NCBI RefSeq assembly: GCF_001676615.1
Contig: NZ_LYXZ01000035.1
Location: forward strand, 1-64,000
Source of the DNA: Labrys sp. WJW
GTDB lineage: Bacteria > Pseudomonadota > Alphaproteobacteria > Rhizobiales > Labraceae
Reading direction: 5' to 3'
Length of the DNA: 64,000 nucleotides
Both the position numbers and the translations under genes were made by a program. The notes beneath the pieces are model-generated. The model did not search any database and had not been told where the DNA came from. It saw only the letters and a program-made list of their open reading frames with translations. Below are positions 54,097-62,777 of the stretch, in pieces (positions within the stretch are counted from its first letter, which is position 1; the number at the start of each line of letters is the position of its first letter).

Positions 54097-55314
54097 TCAG
54101 GCAGCGCGCGGGCGCTGATGCCGAAGAATGGTATGCTCGATGGTTTCGGGCCGCGTCTGCATTTCGATGACGAGCAGGGCGGCCCCGAGCAGCAGGCCGG
54201 TCGCCAGATCGGACTGAGCCGGCGCGATGGCGAGGTTGCGCGTGGCCAGTGGCAGTGAGCGTTGATAGACCAACTCGCGGATGCCTGACATCAAATCCTC
54301 ACCGGCCAAAGCAAGTGTACCGCCGATCACGATCACGCTGGGATTGAGCACGCTGACCACGTCCGAGGTCACCTCGCCGAGCACGCGCCCGGCTTCGCGC
54401 ACCAGCCGCACGGCTTCCGGTTCGCCTGCCTGGGTCAGCGCGATGATGTCGCGGGCGGCCGCGGCCTCGATGCCATGTGCCCTGAGATCGCGGGCGATGG
54501 CCCAGCCGGCGGCGCGTGCCTCGACACAGCCGAGCTTGCCGCATCGGCAGAGCGGGGCGGGAGCGTGGATGAGCTGAATATGGCCGATGTCTCCGGCCGC
54601 GCCCTGAGCACCGCGATAGAGACGGCCATCGGTGATGATGCCGCTGCCGATGCCGGTTCCCGCCTTGATGTAGAGGAACTGGCCGACATCGGGCCAGAAA
54701 CGCCGATATTCCGCCAACGTCATCAGGTTGACGTCGTTCTCCACCGCGACCGGCGCATCGAAATGCCGGCGCATCCAGCCCCGGATATCGAAATCGTCCC
54801 AACCGGTCATGACGGAAGGGCCCACCACGCGGCCGCCTTCGTGGTCGACCGGAGCCGGCAGGCCGAGGCCGATCCCGAGAACCTCGTTGCTGCTGCGCCC
54901 GATGCCGGCGAGCAGCGTGCCGAACTGCTCGACGATCCACCCCAAGACGGGTACCGGGCCGCGACGAATGTCGACGCTTCCCACCGCTTCCGCCAGGATG
55001 CGCGGCTCGAGATCGGTGATGGCCAGGCGCACATGGCTTTCGCCGATATCGGCGCAAAGCGTCACGCCGAAGGCGGTGTTCAGCCGGATGAGGCGCGCGG
55101 GCCGGCCGCCGCTCGGCATCGCCTCCGGCGCCTCCTCGATCAGCCCGGCGGCGAACAGGGCTGCGAGGCGCTCGGTCACGGTGGAGCGCGACAGGCCCGA
55201 GGCTTCGATCAGGGCGGACCGCGAGCGCGCTTTTCCAGAGGCGATCAGCCAGAGGATCGCACCGGCTCCGGCCGCCGAGCCTTCTTCCTGTCCCGACTTG
55301 GCGCTGTCCTTCAC
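54097..55314 (-). CDS. ROK-family transcriptional regulator (NagC/XylR type)
   Basis: A 405-residue protein with an N-terminal winged helix (SRSALIEASGLSRSTVTERL), a sugar-kinase-like body with LCADIGESHVRLAI, and the ROK zinc site CRCGKLGCVEA. ROK repressors bind a sugar or its phosphate and release operators. GTG 55314 has AAGGAG five bases upstream and is preferred over the TTG 14 codons earlier. A 9-bp palindrome lies 43 bases upstream. It is convergent with nothing close and lies upstream of a DMT transporter on the same strand, whose control is possible. Confidence 0.9.
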   Translation of the reverse strand: MKDSAKSGQEEGSAAGAGAILWLIASGKARSRSALIEASGLSRSTVTERLAALFAAGLIEEAPEAMPSGGRPARLIRLNTAFGVTLCADIGESHVRLAITDLEPRILAEAVGSVDIRRGPVPVLGWIVEQFGTLLAGIGRSSNEVLGIGLGLPAPVDHEGGRVVGPSVMTGWDDFDIRGWMRRHFDAPVAVENDVNLMTLAEYRRFWPDVGQFLYIKAGTGIGSGIITDGRLYRGAQGAAGDIGHIQLIHAPAPLCRCGKLGCVEARAAGWAIARDLRAHGIEAAAARDIIALTQAGEPEAVRLVREAGRVLGEVTSDVVSVLNPSVIVIGGTLALAGEDLMSGIRELVYQRSLPLATRNLAIAPAQSDLATGLLLGAALLVIEMQTRPETIEHTILRHQRPRAA

Positions 55315-55356
55315 CGTAGCTCCTTCGTGCCGGCCCTGCTTCTGGGCGAGCGGCAA

Positions 55357-55382
55357 GCTTATGACCAGAATCAGTCATAAGC
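55357..55382. promoter_or_regulatory. Palindromic operator upstream of ROK gene
   Basis: GCTTATGAC (55357-55365) and GTCATAAGC (55374-55382) form a perfect 9-bp inverted repeat with an 8-base spacer, 43 bases before the ROK start. Its size and place fit autoregulation by the ROK protein. Confidence 0.55.
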
Positions 55383-55406
55383 CAGAGCGAGGGGCTCAAG
55401 GTATCT

Positions 55407-55524
55407 GCGGGATTTGGAGTGTCCGCCTGCGGCTGACATATTTGTCGACGGGTGCATCGGTTTCCAGATGTCAGCCCCGCTCCATCAAGCGATGGAGCTG
55501 TGAGGCTGATACTCCAATTCCCGC
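55407..55524. repeat. Nested palindromic element before ROK gene
   Basis: Outer 17-bp arms (55407-55423 and 55508-55524) match with two mismatches. Inside are perfect GGCTGACAT / ATGTCAGCC (55431-55439, 55468-55476) and GCTCCATC / GATGGAGC (55479-55486, 55491-55498). The element lies between the ROK gene and the end of the DMT transporter gene and may be a mobile repeat or a folded RNA. Confidence 0.55.
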
Positions 55525-55542
55525 TCAGATGAGGGCGTCTGG

Positions 55543-56466
55543 TCAGCGGCGCCCGGTCAGCATCAGCAGGTTGCCGGCGAGCACGACCGCAAGGCCTGTC
55601 ATGGCCGGCGCGCTCCAGACATAGCCTTCGAAGATCGTCGAAATGGCAAGGGCGACCACCGGGAACAGCACGGTGGAATAGCCGGCCCGGCTGGCGCCGA
55701 TGCGCGACAGCAAGGTGAGGTAGGCGGCAAAGGCCAGAACCGAAGAGAGCAGGGCCGACCAGAGCAGGGCGCCGAGATAATGTAGATTGGGCTCGATGAT
55801 GAAAGCCTGCCCGCGCGCGAGGCTGAAGACGAACAGGAAAAGCGAGCCGTAGACCATGCCCCAGGCGGTGGCGGAGGTGAGGGAAATGGCGCGCTTCTTC
55901 AGGCTGAGGGTCAGCATGTTGCCGAAGCAGAAACTCAGGGTGCCGACCACGCACAGGATGAGGCCGGTGAGGGCCGCGCCGGAAAGATGGTCGCCGGCGA
56001 GCTGCGGTGCGAACATCAGGCCGACTCCGGCAAAACCCATCAGGGCGGCTGCGACCGAGCGCAGGCTGGGCTTTTGGCCGAAAATCAGGGCACTCAGCAC
56101 GATGTTGAACACCGAAGCCAGTGAAAAGACCACGGCGAGCAGGCCGGATGGCGTCGACAGACCGCCATAGTAGAAGCACAGGAAATTGGTGGAAAAGAGC
56201 AGCAGGCCGAGCCCGGCGAAGCTGAGATGATCCTTCCAGGCAAAGGACAGCGGTGCGCCCGACAGCACGACCCAGCCCAGCATCATTACTGTGGCGAGCA
56301 GGAAGCGCCACAGCAGCGACACTTCCGGCGCGACCACGCCGAGCTGCATGTGCAGCGCGATCCAGGACGTGCCCCAAACGAAAACGACCCCGGCATAGAG
56401 GCCGAGATCGGTAACTCCGAGAGGCGCTGCCTCGCTCGGTCCTGCCTTCAAAGTCGTGCTGGTCAT
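55543..56466 (-). CDS. DMT-superfamily transporter (EamA type)
   Basis: A 307-residue membrane protein with ten helices in two EamA repeats (VVFVWGTSWIALHMQLG and FCFGNMLTLSLKKRAI starting the second). EamA proteins export amino acids and metabolites. The gene precedes the ROK gene on the same strand with the palindromic element between. The start at 56466 skips an upstream extension that lacks a hydrophobic start. Confidence 0.87.
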   Translation of the reverse strand: MTSTTLKAGPSEAAPLGVTDLGLYAGVVFVWGTSWIALHMQLGVVAPEVSLLWRFLLATVMMLGWVVLSGAPLSFAWKDHLSFAGLGLLLFSTNFLCFYYGGLSTPSGLLAVVFSLASVFNIVLSALIFGQKPSLRSVAAALMGFAGVGLMFAPQLAGDHLSGAALTGLILCVVGTLSFCFGNMLTLSLKKRAISLTSATAWGMVYGSLFLFVFSLARGQAFIIEPNLHYLGALLWSALLSSVLAFAAYLTLLSRIGASRAGYSTVLFPVVALAISTIFEGYVWSAPAMTGLAVVLAGNLLMLTGRR

Positions 56467-56745
56467 GTGCTCGATTATCGGGGGATTTGCCGGGCCGGTC
56501 CAATCAAGCTCGCGAATGGAAATCATCGCGTCGGTTGATGGTTGCAGGTGTCAGAAGCCTCAACCCGCCCGGGAGCATCAGGCCTCGAACGGAACTCCAT
56601 ACCGGCAATGGAGCCCGTGCCGCATGAATTCTTCGCGTCGGTCGATTGACAAAGAGCAGTAAGAATTTTTTACTTATATGAATATTTTTTTCTAATAGGT
56701 GAAGTGTCGAATAGGAGTTTCCGTTAACTGATAGGAGAAATGTGT

Positions 56746-58566
56746 ATGTCGAGGCGTGATACCTATCCAATCCGCATATTTCTGACTGTCGCGGCCCTTA
56801 CTTTCCTGTTTTCTTTGGCGCCACCAGCGAGAGCATTTGAAGACACCGATAAATACCGGCCGATCGACGAAACCGAGGTCGACAAGACGGTTACGCTGAC
56901 GGGGCGCGATCTCACCTACCAGCAGGTTGTCGAGATCGCCCGCAACGGCGCCAAGGTCGAGCTCAGCCCCGAAGCCCGCCAGCGTTCGGCCGATGCTTAT
57001 GGTCTTCTGCTGCAGGGCGCTGCCGAGAACGTCACCATCTATTGGTTCAATCGCGGCGCCGGCGATCAGCGCGAGACGGTGATCTTCTCGGGCGATCCCA
57101 CGACGCCGGAGAACACCAAGCTCCTGAAGGACCAGCAACTCGCGCGCTTCAAGGATGGTGTCAGGGATGGCTATGGGCCGGAGATCCGGGAGGAAGCGCT
57201 GGTGCGCGCCATCATGGCCATTCGCGCCAACACGATGTCCTACGAGGCTGCCAGTCCGCCCCTGACCCAGATCCTCGTCGACATGCTGAACAGGCGCATC
57301 ACGCCCGTCGTGCAGTCGCGCGGCACGCTCGGCGAGGGCGATCTGAACACCCTGGGCAATATCGGAGCTGCGATGGTCGGGGAGGGGGACGCCTATTACC
57401 GCGGTGTCCGGATGCCTGCCTCACAGGCTCTCGCCCAGGCCGGAATCAAGCCTCTCGAACCTTTTGCCGCGGACGAAGCGGCATTGATCAGCACCAATGC
57501 CTATGCGCAGGCACAGGCGGTTCTGCTGCTCGAGGACTCCCGCAGGCTGCTGGAATGGACCGATCTCGTCTATGCGATGGACCTGCTGGGCATGAATTCC
57601 AGCGTCACGCCGATTTCCGCGCCGGTCCAGTCGATGCGCCCCTATGGCTGGCTCACCTGGAACGCGGCCCGCATCATGGACATGATCAGGGGCAGCTATC
57701 TCTTCGATGAGGATGCCGCACGCATCATCCAGGATCCGGAGAGCATGCGGGCCTCGAGCCAGCGGCAGGGCTCAGCCTGGCAGGCCTGGGCGGACCTCAG
57801 GGATTCCGTCAGTCTTTCCATCAATTCATCGGATCACAATCCCGCCACCATACCGGGCCTCACTCCGGAAAGCTCTTGGGAACTGAGCACGCCGCAATTC
57901 ATGAAGTACTACGTCAAGGGCGGCAAGCTCAGCGGTGGCAAGTCGGGCTACATCTTCTCCAACGCGAACTGGGATCCCTATCCGCTCGCCAATCAGGTCG
58001 AGGCGTTCACCCTCGCCCTGACGAATATGGGAGTGGTGATCGCCCAGCGGATCGAACGGTTCAAGAACCCGTTCTTCACCGTGGTCAAGCCGGCCGATGT
58101 CCTCAGCGCCGAAATGCGGAAGAACGCACCGACATTCGGCGGCTACCTGCCGACCGACCTGTGGCAGGAACTGGCCGAGATGGGTACGCCCGTCGCGCCG
58201 GCCGGCCAGGCCATCGTCTCGACCGTCGAGGACCTCCAGGCGCAGACCAGGATCAAGACCGAACGCGCCCGCAAGGCCGTCGACCTCTCCTTCGAACTGC
58301 TCGCGCATGACCTGCTGACCGCAAGCTACTGGATGGAGATCCGCAAGATCCAGAACCCGTCCCGCAATTTCGGCAAGGCACCGTCCGCAGCCCTCGCGGC
58401 GTTGCGTCAGGTCGTGCCGTGGCAGCAGCCTGCGCAAGACCGCCCCAAACGGCCGATCGGCATGGTGGTCTACGATTTCCTGCAGGCCAATCCGGCATCG
58501 AAATTCTATGCTGGTGGGCCGAAGCCCCCGGAAGGCCGGCCAGTACCGAAGGCGGGGCTGCAATAG
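56746..58566 (+). CDS. Exported HAL/PAL-fold protein lacking the MIO tripeptide
   Basis: A 606-residue member of the aromatic/histidine ammonia-lyase superfamily. Recognisable are LTGRDLTYQQVVEIARNGA, the inner-loop Tyr99 in IYWFNRGAG, TPVVQSRGTLGEGDLNTLGN, MVGEGDAYYRGVRMPA, INSSDHNPAT and VEAFTLALTNMGVVIAQRI. In active lyases the segment G-A-S-G-D-L makes the MIO electrophile; here G196-E197-G198-D199-L200 has no Ala-Ser, so MIO cannot form. The protein also has a signal peptide (IRIFLTVAALTFLFSLAPPARA), unusual for a family that is cytosolic. ATG 56746 is preferred (GGAG eight bases upstream). Its role is unknown; it may be a structural or novel enzyme use of the fold. Confidence 0.82.
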   Translation: MSRRDTYPIRIFLTVAALTFLFSLAPPARAFEDTDKYRPIDETEVDKTVTLTGRDLTYQQVVEIARNGAKVELSPEARQRSADAYGLLLQGAAENVTIYWFNRGAGDQRETVIFSGDPTTPENTKLLKDQQLARFKDGVRDGYGPEIREEALVRAIMAIRANTMSYEAASPPLTQILVDMLNRRITPVVQSRGTLGEGDLNTLGNIGAAMVGEGDAYYRGVRMPASQALAQAGIKPLEPFAADEAALISTNAYAQAQAVLLLEDSRRLLEWTDLVYAMDLLGMNSSVTPISAPVQSMRPYGWLTWNAARIMDMIRGSYLFDEDAARIIQDPESMRASSQRQGSAWQAWADLRDSVSLSINSSDHNPATIPGLTPESSWELSTPQFMKYYVKGGKLSGGKSGYIFSNANWDPYPLANQVEAFTLALTNMGVVIAQRIERFKNPFFTVVKPADVLSAEMRKNAPTFGGYLPTDLWQELAEMGTPVAPAGQAIVSTVEDLQAQTRIKTERARKAVDLSFELLAHDLLTASYWMEIRKIQNPSRNFGKAPSAALAALRQVVPWQQPAQDRPKRPIGMVVYDFLQANPASKFYAGGPKPPEGRPVPKAGLQ

Positions 58567-58632
58567 CCGACTGATGACGGGTGCTGGTCCGGAACAGCGC
58601 CCGTCGTATCAGATCGCAAATAAGTCTGACCT

Positions 58633-58734
58633 GTCATTCCCGGCACCGCCGAAGGCGGTGGGAAGGGAATCCAGGGGCGGCACGGCTTTCGGCCCTGGAT
58701 TCCCTTCCCACCGCTGCGCTCGGCCGGGAATGAC
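58633..58734. repeat. Intergenic palindromic repeat
   Basis: About 102 bases beginning GTCATTCCCGGC and ending in its complement, with inner arms GGGAAGGGAATCCAGGG and its complement. It lies between two convergent genes. This type is a common dispersed repeat in Rhizobiales intergenic regions. Confidence 0.75.
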
Positions 58735-58850
58735 GACACTCCCGTTTGCCTACAGGTCAAACTACCTGACCTGCTATCATTTCGTAGCGCTATGAAGCGT
58801 GGTCCTGGCAAAGGGCGGTGTTTTGCCCGAACGAGCCTTGCCCGGCTGGT

Positions 58851-60221
58851 TCAGTAAGCCTTTTCGTCGAAGATCGGGTCGATCTTGCCGCCCCATTCGC
58901 CGTGATAGCGGGCCAGCATCTCGTCGGCGGCGGTGAGGCCGCTTTCGACGACGTCGTCCAGGCCATCGAGGAAGTGCTCTTCGTTCCGGCCTTCCCAATC
59001 CTCGATGTTACGGGCCTTGAGGCCCCGGCGCGCAATGGCGAGGGTGCGCAGGGCGATGTCGCGCACGCTTTCATTGCGGAACGGCGTTTTCAGGGCCTGC
59101 CGGCTGACGCTGTCGCGCAGGGCCTGACGTTCGGCCTCGCTCCAGTCCTTGACCAGGTCCCAGGCCGCATCGAGCGTGTCGTTGTTGTAGAGCAGGCCGA
59201 CCCAGAAGGCCGAGAGCGCCGCGAGCTTGCCTGTCGGCCCGGCATCGGCGCCACGCATTTCCAGATAGCGCTTCAGCCGCACTTCCGGGAACAGTGTGCC
59301 GAGATGGTTGGCCCAGTCCGACATGGTGGCGCGCTCGCCCGGCAATTGCGGGAGGGTGCCGGCCAGGAGGTCGCGGAAGGAGGAACCGGCCACGTCGTGA
59401 TAGACCTCGCCGCGCTTGACGAAATAGAGCGGCACGTCGAGGGCATAGTCGACATAGCGTTCGAAGCCCATGCCGTCCTCGAAGGCGAAGGGCAGCATGC
59501 CGGTGCGGTCGAGATCGGTATGGCGCCAGACTTCCGAGCGCAGCGACAGGAAGCCATTGGGTTTGCCGTGCAGGAAGGGCGAATTGGCGAAGATGGCGGT
59601 GGCGATCGGCTGCAGGGCGAGCGAGACGCGCAGCTTCTTCACCATGTCGGCTTCGGAGGAGAAGTCGAGGTTCACCTGGACCGTCGAGGTCCGGTACATC
59701 ATGTCGAGCCCCATCACGCCGACCTTGGGCATGTAGTTCGTCATGATCTCGTAGCGGCGCTTGGGCATGCGCGGCGTCTGCTCCCGCGTCCATACCGGCG
59801 ACATGCCCAGGCCCAGGAAGCGGATGCCGAGCGGTCCGCCGATCTCGCGCACCTGGGCGAGATGGGCGTGGATTTCCGAACAGGTCTGGTGGATCGAGTT
59901 CAGGGGCGCGCCGGAGAGCTCGAACTGACCGCCGGGCTCCAGCGAGATGGCGCCGCCGCCGGTGATGTCGAGCATGCCGATGATATGCTCGCCTTCCATG
60001 ATCGGTTCCCAGCCGAGCATGGCCTGCATGCCCTCGAGCAGCGCGCGGATGCCGTTGGACCCCTCATAGGGAACGGGCTGGTGCGTGCCGGCCCGGAAGG
60101 GAAACTTCTCGTGCTCCGTGCCGATGCGGAACTGGGACGGTGGTTTAACGCCCTTTTCGATCCAGGCGACGAGTTCGTCGCGCGAGCCAATGGGGGTTGA
60201 ATCGATTACGTCGCGGGCCAT
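58851..60221 (-). CDS. gshA: Glutamate--cysteine ligase
   Basis: A 456-residue enzyme for the first step of glutathione synthesis, of the plant/alphaproteobacterial GshA (GCS2-like) class: KGVKPPSQFRIGTEHEKFPF near the start, SLEPGGQFELSGAPL, FLGLGMSPVW and the substrate-site region TSTVQVNLDFSSE. ATG 60221. It is 147 bases upstream of rsmE on the same strand, and the two probably share an operon. Confidence 0.96.
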   Translation of the reverse strand: MARDVIDSTPIGSRDELVAWIEKGVKPPSQFRIGTEHEKFPFRAGTHQPVPYEGSNGIRALLEGMQAMLGWEPIMEGEHIIGMLDITGGGAISLEPGGQFELSGAPLNSIHQTCSEIHAHLAQVREIGGPLGIRFLGLGMSPVWTREQTPRMPKRRYEIMTNYMPKVGVMGLDMMYRTSTVQVNLDFSSEADMVKKLRVSLALQPIATAIFANSPFLHGKPNGFLSLRSEVWRHTDLDRTGMLPFAFEDGMGFERYVDYALDVPLYFVKRGEVYHDVAGSSFRDLLAGTLPQLPGERATMSDWANHLGTLFPEVRLKRYLEMRGADAGPTGKLAALSAFWVGLLYNNDTLDAAWDLVKDWSEAERQALRDSVSRQALKTPFRNESVRDIALRTLAIARRGLKARNIEDWEGRNEEHFLDGLDDVVESGLTAADEMLARYHGEWGGKIDPIFDEKAY

Positions 60222-60367
60222 GCGGGCAGAACCTTACAAAACGGCCCGGACCATAGACAGTGCCATCCGGGAAAACAATCAGGCGCCGACACAAGATCGC
60301 GTCAAAAGTGTGAGGAGAAAAGGAGAAGGCAAGTCTCGCCCCTTCCTGCCGCGGTCGGTGCCATGTC

Positions 60368-61105
60368 TCAGCGCCAGTCTCCGCGAGCAGCCTGCACCAG
60401 AGCGAGGGCCGCCACCGCCGCCGTGTCGGCGCGCAGGATGCGGGGGCCGAGCGAAAGGCGGGTGTGGGACGATACCCGGCCGATGGCACTGCGCTCGACA
60501 TCGTCGAAGCCGCCTTCCGGGCCGATCAGCACGGCGAGCGGGCCCTTGGGAACGCTGGTGAGCGCCTCGAGCGGGCTGGCGATCGCGGCGCTCTCGTCGC
60601 AGAAAATCAGATGCACCTCGGGATCCCAGTTCTCGGCAAGGCGCATCAGATTCTGTTCCGGCTTGATTTCGGGCACGGCAATCACGCCGCATTGCTCGGC
60701 CGCCTCGATGGCGTTCGCCCGCATGCGCTCGAGATTGACCCGGGAGACCTGGGTGCGACGGGTGATCACCGGTTCGATGGTGCCGACGCCCATCTCCACC
60801 GCCTTCTGCACCATGTAGTCGAGCCTTGCGTGCTTGAGCGGCGCGAACAGCCAGCGCAGCGTCGGCATCGGGGTCTGGGGCCGGGTCTGTTCCTCGACCG
60901 CCAGGCCGATGCGCTTGCCTTCATGCGCAACCGCGGCAGCGAATTCGCCGTCTGTGCCATTGAAGACCAGGATGCGGGCGCCCGATTTCAGGCGCAGGAC
61001 ATTGCCCAGATAGTTCTGCTGCGTCTTGTCGAGCGCGACGGGCTGTCCTTCGCCGAGCGGCGCATCGACGAAAAGCCGGACGGAAAGAAAATCATAGGCG
61101 GCCAT
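60368..61105 (-). CDS. rsmE: 16S rRNA (uracil(1498)-N(3))-methyltransferase
   Basis: A 245-residue SPOUT methyltransferase modifying U1498 of 16S rRNA. The knot motifs are AVLIGPEGGFDDVE and LSLGPRILRADTAAVAAL, and the N-terminal PUA-like domain has FVFNGTDGEF-type sequence (ILVFNGTDGEFAAAV). It is full length, with an intergenic repeat upstream. Confidence 0.96.
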   Translation of the reverse strand: MAAYDFLSVRLFVDAPLGEGQPVALDKTQQNYLGNVLRLKSGARILVFNGTDGEFAAAVAHEGKRIGLAVEEQTRPQTPMPTLRWLFAPLKHARLDYMVQKAVEMGVGTIEPVITRRTQVSRVNLERMRANAIEAAEQCGVIAVPEIKPEQNLMRLAENWDPEVHLIFCDESAAIASPLEALTSVPKGPLAVLIGPEGGFDDVERSAIGRVSSHTRLSLGPRILRADTAAVAALALVQAARGDWR

Positions 61106-61123
61106 GTACCGGGTCTTTTTTCT

Positions 61124-61191
61124 CTAGAGCAAAGCGCGTCCGGGCATGAACGCTCGTTTGCTGCAATTCTTCGTTTCGAAGCGTCTTTGCG
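61124..61191. repeat. Intergenic mosaic repeat, copy 2
   Basis: Same length and ends (CTAGAGCAAA to CGTCTTTGCG) as the element at 34298-34365, with substitutions in the middle. It lies just upstream of rsmE. Confidence 0.65.
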
Positions 61192-61326
61192 GTTACTGCC
61201 GCCATGTTCGAATTACAAAACACACCAAAAAACAGGGGGGCGACACGCCATCAAGCTGCCCCGAACTTGCGAGATCAATAGTTCCTCTGTATCGAGAGTG
61301 TCACCACCAATCTTGCGGATGTCCTC

Positions 61327-61791
61327 ATGTTGCGTCTCGTTTCGATTTCCCTCGTCGCCGGCACCCTGCTGGCTGCAGCGCCGGTCGCAGCGCAGGAGTC
61401 GGCGCCGATCGGCAATCAGTTCTGCAACAAGGACCTGCAGCCGATGATCGATCGGCGCACGAAGATCGCGACCAATTTGCAATCGATCAACAAGCGCGGT
61501 CGGCCCAAGACCTTCGAGCAGGCCAAGAAGACATTCAACGAGTTCTGCGGCAGCCTGTCGTCCTATATCGAGAATGACAAGAAGATGCTGGACTACATGC
61601 AGTCCAACAAGGAATTCTGCTCGATCACGGACGAGAACATCAAGCAGATCACGGCCGACCTGACCCAGACTCAGAAAACCAAGGCGAAGATCTGCTCCCA
61701 TCCGCCGCGCCAGCAGGCCGCACCGCAGCCCGGTCGTGGCGGGGGTGGACCCGCTGCGCCCAAGCCGCCCGTCAATCTGCGCCTGCAGTAA
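61327..61791 (+). CDS. Small secreted hypothetical protein
   Basis: A 154-residue protein with signal peptide LVSISLVAGTLLAAAPVAAQ, then a helical domain with four Cys (two likely disulfides) and a Pro/Gly-rich tail (QQAAPQPGRGGGGPAAPKPP). No known family is recognised. It is 16 bases before ubiA on the same strand. Confidence 0.7.
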   Translation: MLRLVSISLVAGTLLAAAPVAAQESAPIGNQFCNKDLQPMIDRRTKIATNLQSINKRGRPKTFEQAKKTFNEFCGSLSSYIENDKKMLDYMQSNKEFCSITDENIKQITADLTQTQKTKAKICSHPPRQQAAPQPGRGGGGPAAPKPPVNLRLQ

Positions 61792-61806
61792 GGGGAGAGC
61801 GCCGGC

Positions 61807-62769
61807 ATGGGGCCGCTTCCCGCCGAGGCCGGTCCGACCGGGCTGGCGAACAAGGTGGCCGACGCCCCCACCGGCAATTGGGTCGACCGCTACGCACCGG
61901 CTGCCTGGCGGCCTTTTCTGCGCCTGTCGCGCGCCGATCGTCCGATCGGCGGCTGGCTCCTGATGTGGCCATGCTGGTGGTCGGCGGCACTTGCAGCCCT
62001 TCACTACGGCACCGTTGGCCAGACGCTCTGGCATCTTGCCCTGTTCCTGATCGGCGCCTTCATCATGCGCGGTGCCGGTTGCACGCTCAACGACCTCGTG
62101 GATCGCGACATCGACGACAAGGTCGAGCGCACGCGCTCGCGGCCAATCCCGTCGGGGCAGGTCACCGCCCTTGCCGCCGCGGTCTGGCTGGGGGCCCAGG
62201 CCCTGGCTGGCCTCGTCATCCTGCTGCAATTCAATCTTTTCGCCGTGCTGCTGGGTATTTCATCGCTGGCGGTCGTAGCGATCTATCCCTTCATGAAGCG
62301 CATCACCTCCTGGCCGCAAGCCGTTCTCGGCCTTGCTTTTTCCTGGGGAGCGCTGATGGGCTGGGCGGGTGCTGCAGCAGGGCTGGCCCAGCCGGCGCTG
62401 CTGTTGTTCGCCGGATCGGTGCTGTGGGTGATCGCCTATGACACCATCTATGCCTGCCAGGACAAGGAGGACGATGCGATCGTCGGCGTACGCTCGACGG
62501 CGCTGCTGTTCGGCGACAGGGCGCGTAGCGCGGTCGGTGCCTTCTACGCCGGCGCCGTAGTGCTGATCGGGCTGGCCTTGACGGCCAACGGAGCCGGCCT
62601 GCTGTCCTATCTTGGCCTCATCGGTTTTGCTTTTCATCTCGCCCAGCAGGTCGTGCGCTTCGATCATCGCGACGGTGGGCTGTGCCTGATCCTGTTCCGC
62701 TCCAATCGCGATGCCGGTGCCATCCTGTTTGCGGGCCTGATGGCGGATGGCCTCTGGAACTGGTTTTGA
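61807..62769 (+). CDS. ubiA: 4-hydroxybenzoate polyprenyltransferase
   Basis: A 320-residue membrane prenyltransferase for ubiquinone synthesis. The two aspartate motifs are NDLVDRDIDDKVERTRSRP and YACQDKEDD, with about eight helices. The start at 61807 has GGGGAG about ten bases upstream. It is convergent with the LysR gene at 62778, eight bases away. Confidence 0.95.
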   Translation: MGPLPAEAGPTGLANKVADAPTGNWVDRYAPAAWRPFLRLSRADRPIGGWLLMWPCWWSAALAALHYGTVGQTLWHLALFLIGAFIMRGAGCTLNDLVDRDIDDKVERTRSRPIPSGQVTALAAAVWLGAQALAGLVILLQFNLFAVLLGISSLAVVAIYPFMKRITSWPQAVLGLAFSWGALMGWAGAAAGLAQPALLLFAGSVLWVIAYDTIYACQDKEDDAIVGVRSTALLFGDRARSAVGAFYAGAVVLIGLALTANGAGLLSYLGLIGFAFHLAQQVVRFDHRDGGLCLILFRSNRDAGAILFAGLMADGLWNWF

Positions 62770-62777
62770 GGCGGCCG

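Noticed and set aside
53927-54118. 63-codon plus-strand frame between the oxygenase operon and ROK gene
   Set aside because: GTG start without a convincing ribosome site, no recognisable family, and its end overlaps the ROK gene; listed only as intergenic.
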